Shown one piece after another: positions 1 through 8,022 of a stretch of 23,255 nt of DNA (the stretch's first letter is position 1; each line of letters begins with the position of its first letter). Position numbers and translations under genes: made by a program. This DNA is from Amoeboaphelidium occidentale. Its lineage: Eukaryota > Aphelidiomycota > Aphelidea. The notes beneath the pieces are model-generated. The model saw only the letters and a program-made list of their open reading frames with translations, had not been told where the DNA came from and searched no databases. The stretch lies in NCBI GenBank assembly GCA_023515795.1, contig JALGPX010000101.1, positions 1 through 23,255 on the forward strand, given 5' to 3'.

Positions 1-614
1 TGGCACATTGTGGTTCTGCTGCTTCTCAGAAGAATACGATCTTGTGCAGGTTTCAACAGGTGTAGCATATTCGATGTAAATGGATCTGGTCTTCTTGTTT
101 TTTTTGGCGCCCATGGTGAACACGCTGTCTTGAAATGACCATCCTCCCAGATGTGGCCTTTTCTAGGTTTTTGGATGTGGTTTCTTGATCTAACTTACTC
201 ATTCAATGGTGGTTTGTTGTCTGGTCTTGGTTTACTTTCAGGATATTTGTTTTGTATTTTGTTCAAGGTGCATTACCGGATTTGTGGTGCTTGGTTCATA
301 TGTACCAGTTTCTAACGTGGTCTTTTTGGTTTTTTTCAAGGGAACATATAGTCTTGGAGAGATTGTCCAGCCAGCGTGGTTCTGTTGCTTTCATTGCTGA
401 TACGCCACTCTTCACCCCAACTCCATGTGGTTTCTTGTGCTCAAAGATTATTTTCCATGTGAGTTTGTTGTTTGGTTTATCTCATTAATACGAAGATTAA
501 GTCTCGTTTGGTTTGGGACACCCTAAAGACCGACATCTATGGTTTCTTGGCTTCGTGCTTGCATTAGAAGTGTCAATTATACGAAATCAATGGTGGTTTG
601 GTTAGTTCTAAAAA
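1..614. other. T/G-rich non-coding DNA, likely subtelomeric
   Basis: No convincing gene is present. The plus strand is rich in T and G, and the short open frames give low-complexity hydrophobic peptides with no family resemblance. The word ATGTGGTTTCTTG and close variants recur near 172, 423 and 538. The same word lies inside the 334 bp repeats that follow, so this stretch may be a decayed part of the same repeat family. Its function is unknown. Confidence 0.5.
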
Positions 615-948
615 AAGGGTGGTTTTATTCATATCGACACAATGTGGTTTCTTGTGCAAAGACAAGTTAGTTCGAACTGGTTTTGTTGCTGGATCGTTTT
701 TTGTTTATAGGTTCATCGAGTCCCGGGATGTGGGAGGTTTTTCTACTCATAGTTATGGTTTTTTATGTTTCATATGTCATGGCGCCATTTCATTGTTTAA
801 TACAGATAGGAAAGCTTATGTTTAATGTGGTTCTTCTTTTGTCTTGTTTAGTAAATAGAAGTCTCTTTATTCCCTAAACTTTACCAAACGCTTTCACGAT
901 CGACTAAAATTTGTAATATTTCGTCAAACTGGTTCATTTGAGAAGGAC
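615..948. repeat. 334 bp repeat unit, copy 1 of 3
   Basis: The unit begins with AAGGGTGGTTTTATTC and ends with GAGAAGGAC. It is nearly identical to the units at 950 and 1254, with two differences from copy 2 near position 655. It contains short open frames of 64-75 codons that overlap one another, look like chance and match no family. A single n at 949 separates it from copy 2, so real tandem repetition and unmerged contig ends are both possible. Confidence 0.85.
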
Positions 949-949
949 N

Positions 950-1252
950 AAGGGTGGTTTTATTCATATCGACACAATGTGGTTTCTTGTGTACAGACAA
1001 GTTAGTTCGAACTGGTTTTGTTGCTGGATCGTTTTTTGTTTATAGGTTCATCGAGTCCCGGGATGTGGGAGGTTTTTCTACTCATAGTTATGGTTTTTTA
1101 TGTTTCATATGTCATGGCGCCATTTCATTGTTTAATACAGATAGGAAAGCTTATGTTTAATGTGGTTCTTCTTTTGTCTTGTTTAGTAAATAGAAGTCTC
1201 TTTATTCCCTAAACTTTACCAAACGCTTTCACGATCGACTAAAATTTGTAAT
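950..1252. repeat. 334 bp repeat unit, copy 2 of 3, truncated
   Basis: This copy is about 303 bp long. It stops at TTTGTAAT, 31 bp before the end of the full unit, and is followed by an n at 1253. It differs from copies 1 and 3 at only a few positions. Truncation exactly at an n suggests the edge of an assembled contig rather than a biological boundary. Confidence 0.85.
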
Positions 1253-1253
1253 N

Positions 1254-1587
1254 AAGGGTGGTTTTATTCATATCGACACAATGTGGTTTCTTGTGCACAG
1301 ACAAGTTAGTTCGAACTGGTTTTGTTGCTGGATCGTTTTTTGTTTATAGGTTCATCGAGTCCCGGGATGTGGGAGGTTATTCTACTCATAGTTATGGTTT
1401 TTTATGTTTCATACGGCATGGCGCCATTTCATTGTTTAATACAGATAGCAAAGCTTATGTTTAATGTGGTTCTTCTTTTGTCTTGTTTAGTAAATAGAAG
1501 TCTCTTTATTCCCTAAACTTTACCAAACGCTTTCACGATCGACTAAAATTTGTAATATTTCGTCAAACTGGTTCATTTGAGAAGGAC
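1254..1587. repeat. 334 bp repeat unit, copy 3 of 3
   Basis: This is a full-length copy, again ending GAGAAGGAC, and it continues without an n into the flank of the Crinkler-like gene. It differs from copy 2 near 1379 (GGTTAT versus GGTTTT), near 1412 (ATACGGC versus ATATGTC) and near 1448 (a C for G). These sparse differences are what allelic copies or a recently amplified family would show. Confidence 0.85.
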
Positions 1588-1668
1588 ATCAAAAAACAAT
1601 TACGAATGAACAAATACTAGGAACCAAATTCTAAAAAAACCGTTGGCTCAATGATCTCTTTGTGACAT

Positions 1669-1973
1669 TTCTGTCCAATCAGAATCGATTTTGTCGGGAT
1701 TTGGAAACAGCGACTCAACTCTTCATATCATCAAAATGAATCAAGCACAAAATAGGCAAGAGAATGTTGCTAGGCCTGAAGCCGGGGCAGGTAATCCGGA
1801 TGATATTTGGATACTCAGGGAAGGCGCGGCAAGAGCAGAAAAATTCCGTTTGTCAACGCTTCCTGCAGACTTTGACGACGTTGCGGGCTTCATTCGTCAT
1901 ATTAAGAATCACTACAGTGTTGCCTTTGCATCCGTAGAAGCGGACGAAATTGTAATCATTGACAAGGTTGGGG
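1669..1973 (+). repeat. Partial duplicate of the Crinkler-like gene 5' part
   Basis: This segment aligns without gaps to 1975-2279 across a single n at 1974. It carries the same upstream 67 bp and a start codon at 1736 (MNQAQNRQEN...), then stops at the n after 79 codons. The outer parts are identical to the second copy. About 20 differences lie between roughly 1730 and 1900, and many change amino acids. I read it as the second haplotype or a close paralogue whose 3' part was not joined, rather than as a second domain of one protein. The frame stays open across the n only because copy plus n is 306 bases. Confidence 0.75.
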
Positions 1974-2041
1974 NTTCTGTCCAATCAGAATCGATTTTGT
2001 CGGGATTTGGAAACAGCGACTCAACTCTTCATATCCTCAAA

Positions 2042-2428
2042 ATGAATCCAGCACAAAATAGGCAAGAGAATTTTGCTTTGCCTGAAGCTACAGGAGGAAA
2101 TCCAGATGAGATTTGGATACTGAGAGAGGGCGCGGCTGGCGCAGAAAAATTCCGTTTGTCAACGCTTCCTGCAGACTTTGACGACGTTGCGGGCTTCCGT
2201 CGTCATATTAAGAATCACTACAGTGTTGCCTTTGCATCCGTAGAAGCGGACGAAATTGTAATCATTGACAAGGTTGGGGGTGCTGCTTTGCCTGGGTCCA
2301 TGAAAGTCAGAGATTTGGCTGGAAACAGCGAAGAAAACCCATACCCGGTCAAGGTCAAAGGTTCGTCTTCTTCAGATATATTCTCACTGATATTCAAGGT
2401 AACTAATTCTTTGTGGAAGTCTAATTGA
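2042..2428 (+). CDS. Crinkler-like N-terminal (ubiquitin-like) domain protein
   Basis: The ATG at 2042 opens a frame of 128 codons. Residues 23-105 look like the ubiquitin-like header of Crinkler (CRN) effectors. The start (IWILREG) is strand-like. A segment then reads like TVDDLKKxIK (here DFDDVAGFRRHIK), followed by an acidic ADEIVIIDKV stretch, and the domain closes with NSEENPYPVKV. CRN proteins are modular; in oomycetes and some basal fungi they are host- or nucleus-directed proteins with variable C-terminal domains. No such effector domain is visible here, and a Ser run follows at 107-110. An in-frame stop lies at 2426. A GTAACT donor-like site at 2399 or a GTTCGT site at 2361 could splice to the Ser-rich frame downstream, but I could not settle the junction. 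The family call rests on motif memory and needs a profile search. No secretion signal is seen. Confidence 0.42.
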   Translation: MNPAQNRQENFALPEATGGNPDEIWILREGAAGAEKFRLSTLPADFDDVAGFRRHIKNHYSVAFASVEADEIVIIDKVGGAALPGSMKVRDLAGNSEENPYPVKVKGSSSSDIFSLIFKVTNSLWKSN

Positions 2429-2456
2429 AAGGCGATACGACCGAGGCAATTCACAG

Positions 2457-2689
2457 GTTTGTTTTCTTTTGGGTCTGGTTCCTCTTCATCCTCGGATGTA
2501 AGTTCTGGGCCCTCGAAAGAGCCAAAGGGAATGGTGAAATCATCTTCGCCATTGTCCCGACCTTTTCCGCAGACCTACACGCACTCCAACAAGCAATCCA
2601 GAAAGAATGGTTCAGACGTAGATGGAAGGGACTTAAGGCGGCGGTTGGTCGCTGTTTCAGAGTTCAAAGATGAAATGTATACTGCATAA
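2457..2689 (+). other. Probable Ser-rich C-terminal exon of the Crinkler-like gene
   Basis: After a possible acceptor TTCACAG at 2450-2456, a frame reads GLFSFGSGSSSSSD and continues as Ser-, Pro- and Lys-rich sequence to a TAA at 2687-2689. The DNA for the Ser run (2476-2496) resembles the Ser run of the preceding frame (2360-2377), which suggests one protein with a repeated linker. Using a GTTCGT donor at 2361 would join them in frame through a 96 nt intron, twice the usual size here. A competing frame from 2446 to 2675 is hydrophobic and less credible. A nonsense-broken gene is also possible. Confidence 0.35.
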
Positions 2690-2868
2690 TAACTAAATAG
2701 AAGCATTTTTCGTTTTATTCTCTGTAAACGGGTCAGACTCTGATAAGCAGACGAGCCATTGATCATCAAAGGTGCAAGAACTGTCATTCCCCCTTAATAA
2801 AGACTAGCATATTGAGAATAAAGCCTGTTACCGAACTTAGAATACAAAGAGTCTACTCGAGTGCTTGA
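2636..2868. repeat. 3' flank duplicate, copy A
   Basis: This 233 bp segment holds the last codons of the Ser-rich frame plus the 3' flank, and it recurs at 2928-3160. Four substitutions fall within the first ~226 bp, three of them to G. After CTACTCGAG the two copies part: this copy continues into unrelated sequence that ends at the n at 2927. Confidence 0.85.
2796..2822 (+). terminator. Two AATAAA poly(A) signals after the Crinkler-like gene
   Basis: AATAAA occurs at 2796-2801 and again at 2817-2822, about 110-130 bp past the TAA at 2689. Both recur in the second copy of this flank. They would suit 3' end formation of the upstream gene. Nothing shows which is used. Confidence 0.4.
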
Positions 2869-2900
2869 GTACAAACTTGGGCAAATTAGTCATACTCCGA

Positions 2901-2917
2901 CCCTGGCGAAGCCAGGG
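2901..2917. other. GC-rich hairpin beside an assembly join
   Basis: CCCTGGC, GAA, GCCAGGG forms a perfect 7 bp stem with a 3-base loop. The stretch 2898-2926 is much richer in G+C than its surroundings and ends at the n at 2927. A strong hairpin could explain why the contig stopped here. It could also be the edge of an inserted element. The sequence is too short to tell. Confidence 0.5.
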
Positions 2918-2927
2918 GCTCCCGCGN

Positions 2928-3160
2928 AGGCGGCGGTTGGTCGGTGTTTCAGAGGTCAAAGATGAAATGTATACTGCATAATAACTAAATAGAAGCATTT
3001 TTCGTGTTATTCTCTGTAAACGGGTCAGACTCTGATAAGCAGACGAGCCATTGATCATCGAAGGTGCAAGAACTGTCATTCCCCCTTAATAAAGACTAGC
3101 ATATTGAGAATAAAGCCTGTTACCGAACTTAGAATACAAAGAGTCTACTCGAGGGCTTGA
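2928..3160. repeat. 3' flank duplicate, copy B
   Basis: This is the second copy of the 2636-2868 segment, starting directly after the n at 2927. It reads through CTACTCGAG into the sequence just upstream of the SulP transporter gene. Of the two copies, this one is the continuous link to the gene-dense part of the window. Confidence 0.85.
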
Positions 3161-3212
3161 CTGTAAAGGTATCGGCCCAATCATTTCATCTTTTCATTAT
3201 CATTGCGACGAA

Positions 3213-5144
3213 ATGTCAATTAACATCGCGCTAAGTAAAGTATTTCCGCTATTGGGGAATTATTCGTGGAGGGATAATTTGATTGCGGATATTTTGGCGT
3301 CTTTGACTCTTTTATCAGTTGTCTTGCCTCAAGCTATCGCTTATGGATCACTTACTGGATTGCCCTCAGAGTTTGGTCTTTACACATCGATTGCGCCTGT
3401 TCTTGTATATTCGTTACTTTGCTCGAGTAGACACGTGGTCGTGGGGACATTCGCATTGACTTCTCTGATAATTAGATCTTCCGTAGACACGATACAGGAC
3501 GAATACGGTCACGAACTCTCGATGGATGATCGGATATCTGTTACATTGCTTCTCTCTGCTTTAAGTGGCCTGTTTCAAATGTTCTTTGGGGGTATCAGGG
3601 CTGCTGGAATAATGTCAAAGTATCTTCTGCCTGATTCTTTGATAAGCGGAATGAGTGCAGCAGCCGGTTTTGCTATCGCGAAATCACAATGGTCTGCATT
3701 CTTTGGGATGAAGATACCAGCCTTTCGATACCTCTCTTTCGTGCGCTCAATAGCTTATGTCGTGAGCAATTTCTCACTAATTGATTACAAGTCTGTGATT
3801 ATTGCTTTGGTAGTTTTGCTTACAGCTTTGGTGATAAAGCAAATTAATAAGAAGAAGGGTTGGCTTGTTCCTGATATTTTAATTGGAGTTATAATTGGTA
3901 CTATTCTTACTATTTGGGTAAAAGTTCCTACAATAGGTTACATTCCTCCTGGTATTCCTTCTCCGTATGTTCCGAAATTATCGTCAGAAGTCGATGCTTC
4001 CAGGGTCTTTAGTCTCACGATATATCCCGCTATCAAGCTTGGTCTTGTTAATGGTGTGATATCTATGGCGCTAGTACTTTTATATGCAAAGAAATATGAT
4101 TACAGTTCTGAGATAAAGATGAACAGAGAAATGTTTGTACTTGGTCTCTCCACTGTTGTCAGTATCTTTATCGGCAGGTCTTACGCTTCATGTGGTAGCT
4201 TAAGCAGAACTGCTCTTCTGACGGATGCTGGTTCTAAAAGTCAGTGGGCAAATATTATGACTGCGCTTCTTGTATTGATTTCACTGTTGTTATTAACGCC
4301 TATACTTTCTTTGATTCCAATTTCTGCACTAGCTGCTGTTGTTATTCTTGCCGTTCGAACACTCATAAGCAACATTTCTGATGGCATCAAATATATCAAG
4401 AATGCAAGACAGAAAGCTGTGGATGATTTAGATAAGGAGTGGATTAATCAAACAATTAATGCTTTCGTTTGGTGGATTACTTTCATTATCGTTTTTGCAG
4501 TTGAAATTGATATTGGAATGGCAGCTGGTATTCTGGTTTGTGTATTGATAAGTTTAAGTCGATCAATACCGAGATTAGATGAAGTTGTGTTGTTTAATTC
4601 ACAAGAACACTCTGATACATTGATATATGCTACGCTGATTCCAAACAATATCTTTAAAAGCACTATTGGAAGGAAACCAGAAGATTGCGGTGTTGGTAGG
4701 TTCAGCTCAAACAAGTCTTCGTCTCAGGTTTTAAAGGAATCGATTGTTTCTCCAAAGAGACATGATATTTTAAAAATTGTTCGACTAGAATGCTTTGAAG
4801 TGTTATCAACTTGGTGTCTTAAACGACTTGTATCTAAAGAAGCTGGTAGATTATCAGAAGATTGTCAGTATTTGATTGTGGATGTTTCATTCTACAGGAA
4901 AATAAGTCACAAACAATTGCTTTCAATTTCAGCTGCAGAAACTAGAGTTGATGTTTTCTTTGTTGTTCATTCTCTATCTTCTTTCGCAGAAACGTCGACA
5001 GAAGACTTTTTGATTGTCGACAAGGAATCAATTCTCTTTACCAGTATTTTCGACGCTGTTGCTCACTGCGAAAGATTGAAATCGCCTTCTCAAAGACAAT
5101 CACCTCTACCATCTTTCAGTGCTGCACTAACTATTAAACAATAG
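3213..5144 (+). CDS. SulP/SLC26-family anion (sulfate) transporter
   Basis: A 643-residue, single-exon membrane protein of the SLC26/SulP family, which moves sulfate and related anions across membranes. The family signature lies at residues 37-60 (VLPQAIAYGSLTGLPSEFGL...). A second conserved stretch near 320-340 contains ASCGSLSRTAL. Between and after these are about a dozen hydrophobic helices, up to about residue 455. The C-terminal part contains a STAS-like domain at roughly 520-625, opening with IVRLECFEVLS. The segment CSSRHVVVGTF at 70-80 replaces the more usual GTSxHxSVGP, so the substrate may differ. The ATG at 3213 gives the full first helix region and follows only ~50 bp of unique upstream DNA. 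Its 3' end faces the La gene with 22 bp between stops. Substrate is inferred from family only. Confidence 0.92.
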   Translation: MSINIALSKVFPLLGNYSWRDNLIADILASLTLLSVVLPQAIAYGSLTGLPSEFGLYTSIAPVLVYSLLCSSRHVVVGTFALTSLIIRSSVDTIQDEYGHELSMDDRISVTLLLSALSGLFQMFFGGIRAAGIMSKYLLPDSLISGMSAAAGFAIAKSQWSAFFGMKIPAFRYLSFVRSIAYVVSNFSLIDYKSVIIALVVLLTALVIKQINKKKGWLVPDILIGVIIGTILTIWVKVPTIGYIPPGIPSPYVPKLSSEVDASRVFSLTIYPAIKLGLVNGVISMALVLLYAKKYDYSSEIKMNREMFVLGLSTVVSIFIGRSYASCGSLSRTALLTDAGSKSQWANIMTALLVLISLLLLTPILSLIPISALAAVVILAVRTLISNISDGIKYIKNARQKAVDDLDKEWINQTINAFVWWITFIIVFAVEIDIGMAAGILVCVLISLSRSIPRLDEVVLFNSQEHSDTLIYATLIPNNIFKSTIGRKPEDCGVGRFSSNKSSSQVLKESIVSPKRHDILKIVRLECFEVLSTWCLKRLVSKEAGRLSEDCQYLIVDVSFYRKISHKQLLSISAAETRVDVFFVVHSLSSFAETSTEDFLIVDKESILFTSIFDAVAHCERLKSPSQRQSPLPSFSAALTIKQ

Positions 5145-5159
5145 ACCATTAATCACCTC

Positions 5160-5165
5160 TTTATT
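5160..5165 (-). terminator. AATAAA poly(A) signal of the La gene
   Basis: On the minus strand the La stop codon TAG (5169-5167) is followed by one A and then AATAAA. Cleavage 10-30 bases further on would fall inside the 3' end of the convergent SulP gene. Confidence 0.6.
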
Positions 5166-5166
5166 T

Positions 5167-6460
5167 CTAGAATCTTCTTCTCTTGCCGCGACCTCTTCCT
5201 CTGCCTCTGTGGCCACCCTTTCTCTTATTTGCACCTTGCTTTAATCGTTCTTGCAATGCCTTGATTTGTGCTTCTTCCTCTTCTCCTTCCAAAACACAGA
5301 TTTCCCATTTGGCACCTTCTTGTGGACATGTTTCCTTTAACGAATTAATAATATCTTCAGGAACAGTCGAACCAAAACGGACTAAACCAACCAAAGGACT
5401 TTCTTCAGACAATGGAAACTGAACATTCTTGCAGTCTGCTGACTTTTCTTTGAAGAATGTGGTTAAAGCTTTGAAATCAAGTTCAGGTGCTTGTTCAAAT
5501 GTGAACTTCAAGAAGCAACCCTTAGAGATTTCAAATGGCAACTCAGATTCTTTGGAATCCTCAGAAGCCTCAGGAGCAGAGGCTTTGTAGAAAGCCTTTT
5601 CCTTATCACCAGAAACAACTGAAGCAGTGAAATTAACACCCTCGACAGTATTGTTTTCCTTCTGTTCATTCAACTGTTCTACAACACTCGCAGCAATAGC
5701 ATCTTCGAATTGAACAATGAATGAGTTCTCTTCTTCTGCCTTCTTCAATTCTTTAACAGAGCTGAAGCCTTGCATGATTTCCTTCAATTTTTCTTCCGCG
5801 CCCTCTGGCAAAGCAGCGACAAACTGAACAGCAACGAGACATCCAGACAAGTAATCAACTTCGATCTTCTTCTTTTCCTTCTTTGCAGCCTTTTTGTCTT
5901 CAATATTCTTAATAACGTCTGCCTTCTTAACGAACTGCAATGGGAACTCTTGATACTTTATCTCCTGTGCGATAATTTCTTCCATCTTTTCGACAGATTT
6001 GAACTCAACCCACGCGGTACCGCTGAACTGACCATTAAGTCTCTTCTGACGTACCAAAACAGGTTTTGCGATCGTATTGAAGAACGCGAGCAATTCATCC
6101 AAAGTGCATTCCAATGGGAATCCGTTAACTTGGCAGGTCTTCTTGTCGTGCTCAGCTTGATCAGATGGAACGAACGGCACTTTACGGCTGATACCTCCTT
6201 CGGTGACATTCAACAATTCAGAATCTTTCAATGCTTCCTTCAAATCATCCATGTTCTCAGTCAAAGCTTTTACGCGATTGAAAGTTGCCAAAACATCCAG
6301 AGGCACGACTAAACGCGTCAATTGATATTAGCCGTAATCACTTACTTCCGCTCTCATTCGCTGAGATCTTCTTGCGCATGAATTCATCACGAACTAAGTT
6401 TGCATCGCTGAAGTAGAATTCCAACTGATTTTTGATCTTGAGTGCCTTTTCTTGATCCAT
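5167..6460 (-). CDS. La-related RNA-binding protein (La/SSB type)
   Basis: Two exons, 6460-6346 and 6308-5167, with a 37 nt intron (6345-6309: GTAAGT...GCTAAT...TTTAG) give 418 residues, close to human La (408). Splicing joins ...ANESG to IVPLDVLATFNR and rebuilds the La motif (residues 5-90), which binds UUU-OH ends of RNA polymerase III transcripts. An RRM follows at about 97-170 and a lysine-rich linker at 178-186. Two further RRM-like modules follow, at ~193-280 and ~300-398. The last ends in WEICVLEGEEEE, typical of the La xRRM, and the tail is Arg/Gly-rich with KRRRF as a likely nuclear signal. The role inferred is nuclear protection and folding of pol III transcripts. The start lies 53 bp after the lipase stop on the same strand. 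Confidence 0.93.
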
Positions 6461-6513
6461 CTTTGAAAAAAAACGGAAAATTGGAGTGCGACTATTAGCT
6501 GGTCTATTCTGTT

Positions 6514-7854
6514 TCATTCGTGCTCTTCCAGGAACTCGGCAATGTGATCCCAGCAACGCTCTTTAGCACATTTGCCCCAAAGGAATTCAACATGTTCATA
6601 GCCTTCTATCTCTAGCTGTTTCACTGATAGTTTGTGCTTTTTAAGGAGTGTTTTAGCATCAACTAGAAAATCTTTTGTACCCCATACCATAAAGACATTC
6701 ATTTCTTTCAGATAGTCAAGAGATATCTGTTGATCATTCTTATCGACCAGACAGCCTTTCCGTGCAGACCGCATCCAATGCTTTATAACGTGAGTAGAAG
6801 TCGGTCTCGGAGTAAATCTAAAACATGCGTGCTTAAACTTTTTATCCCACAGACAATCGCTCCAATTGAATAGAAAGGAAAACATCAAGTAGCCCATACG
6901 GGAGAATAACCAAATCGGAATAGTGTGATGAACAAGAGTCATAATCGGTATGAACTCTTGCGTGCCAAATATGAACTCAAACCAATGCTCTTCTAGCTCA
7001 ACTAGTAGTCGCATTGGCCAGCCGAATGTACCTAAATACGCGGAGGGCGCCAAAGCAGTGAAACTCTTGATCTTTTTGCGCAAGTCTGGATTATTGAAAC
7101 CGATGAATGCTTGTGCATTTCCTTGTGAGTGACCAATGTAGTGTAAAGAATCTGATCCCGTTGTTAGGCACACGTGATCGATAATCGCAGGCAGATCGTA
7201 AGAGGCAAGATCATGGATATCAAAGTTCCAATTCTTCTTCTTATTAGAGTCTTGCTTTCCTTTGTTACCGTGCAGTTTATCATTTGAAAGATAAGTTGTA
7301 GTCTTATCAATAGGCAATCCTCGTGAATTACCAAGCCATACGTCATAGCCAAGATCGACCAAAAGGTAAGCTAAACTTCGGCGTCCTGTCGAAACATAAA
7401 CTCCCGATGATTGTAACAGGCCATGCATCAGCAGAACCGGATGTTTTCTATAAGCTGTAACATTTGGTGATGTAATCCTGTGCAGCAACAGTTGGTGTCC
7501 ATCTGATGTCCAGACTATTGAGTCCTCTACGTCATAATTCTGGCGCTTGACATAATCATGCACAGCAAAGGAATCATGATAAGGCTCATCTTCCAATAGA
7601 TAATCATCTTCCTCGTGCGTGACATCATCTGCCACAATAACGATATCGTCAGAGTTCATTGTGCTTTTTGTGGTTGATTTCAATCCCTTTTGGTTCCTAT
7701 CAGAGGTCCCAAACCATGTCATATTCGTCATGGCCCATGAAACCAACGCATGTAAAACCAGCGCAGTGAGCACAATTGTTGATACGAAATGAGATATCGC
7801 CTGTCTTACGAGCAAAGGCAGTCTGAAATACGTTGCTTTAAGTATCGATTTCAT
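6514..7854 (-). CDS. Membrane-anchored acid lipase/steryl ester hydrolase family
   Basis: A 446-residue, single-exon alpha/beta hydrolase of the acid lipase family that includes yeast Tgl1, Yeh1 and Yeh2. A hydrophobic segment at ~22-44 should anchor it in a membrane. A Ser/Thr and acidic linker follows (50-110), then the family opening motif VWTSDGHQLLLHRI (114-127) and the oxyanion region LLMHGLLQSSG (141-151). The nucleophile elbow is GHSQGN with Ser243. The acid is probably Asp395 (WGTKD) and the base His421 (GYEHVEFLWG), so the catalytic triad looks complete. It likely hydrolyses sterol esters or acylglycerols on lipid droplets, ER or lysosome-like compartments; location is inferred. It is divergent from the aminomethyltransferase gene, with 168 bp between starts. 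Confidence 0.9.
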   Translation of the reverse strand: MKSILKATYFRLPLLVRQAISHFVSTIVLTALVLHALVSWAMTNMTWFGTSDRNQKGLKSTTKSTMNSDDIVIVADDVTHEEDDYLLEDEPYHDSFAVHDYVKRQNYDVEDSIVWTSDGHQLLLHRITSPNVTAYRKHPVLLMHGLLQSSGVYVSTGRRSLAYLLVDLGYDVWLGNSRGLPIDKTTTYLSNDKLHGNKGKQDSNKKKNWNFDIHDLASYDLPAIIDHVCLTTGSDSLHYIGHSQGNAQAFIGFNNPDLRKKIKSFTALAPSAYLGTFGWPMRLLVELEEHWFEFIFGTQEFIPIMTLVHHTIPIWLFSRMGYLMFSFLFNWSDCLWDKKFKHACFRFTPRPTSTHVIKHWMRSARKGCLVDKNDQQISLDYLKEMNVFMVWGTKDFLVDAKTLLKKHKLSVKQLEIEGYEHVEFLWGKCAKERCWDHIAEFLEEHE

Positions 7855-8022
7855 ACTGCAGAATATTAGAGGTGATGGCAGAACGTTCTAAGCAAGGCAA
7901 TGGCCGAATCACCTGATAAATATCAAATTCGGGCAAGCTACAAGGGAAAGTCGGAGCATGAAACCTGTCGAACGCGCTAACGAAGAACGTTTGAAACTTG
8001 TTCTTTCTCTTTCAGTGATAAG
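7855..8022. promoter_or_regulatory. Shared divergent promoter region, lipase and T protein
   Basis: This 168 bp gap separates two divergent start codons, so it must hold control elements for both genes unless they lie in coding DNA. I see no clear TATA box. An upstream ATG at 7958 opens a 23-codon frame that overlaps the T-protein start. TCTCTTTCAG just before 8017 looks like a splice acceptor, so a 5' untranslated intron is possible. Confidence 0.35.

Noticed and set aside
206-1516. Short plus-strand open frames in the T/G-rich region
   Set aside because: They overlap in two frames, repeat with the 334 bp unit, are low in complexity and have no family pattern. They look like chance frames in T-rich DNA.
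1691-2428. A single 245-residue protein with two copies of the domain, starting at TTG
   Set aside because: It reads through the n at 1974 and begins at a non-ATG codon. The promoter-side sequence is also repeated in the second copy, so these are two gene starts, not two domains.
5183-6312. Plus-strand open frames inside the La gene, and similar antisense frames in SEC24, lipase and the zinc finger gene
   Set aside because: They are antisense shadows of well-supported coding exons and show no family motifs.
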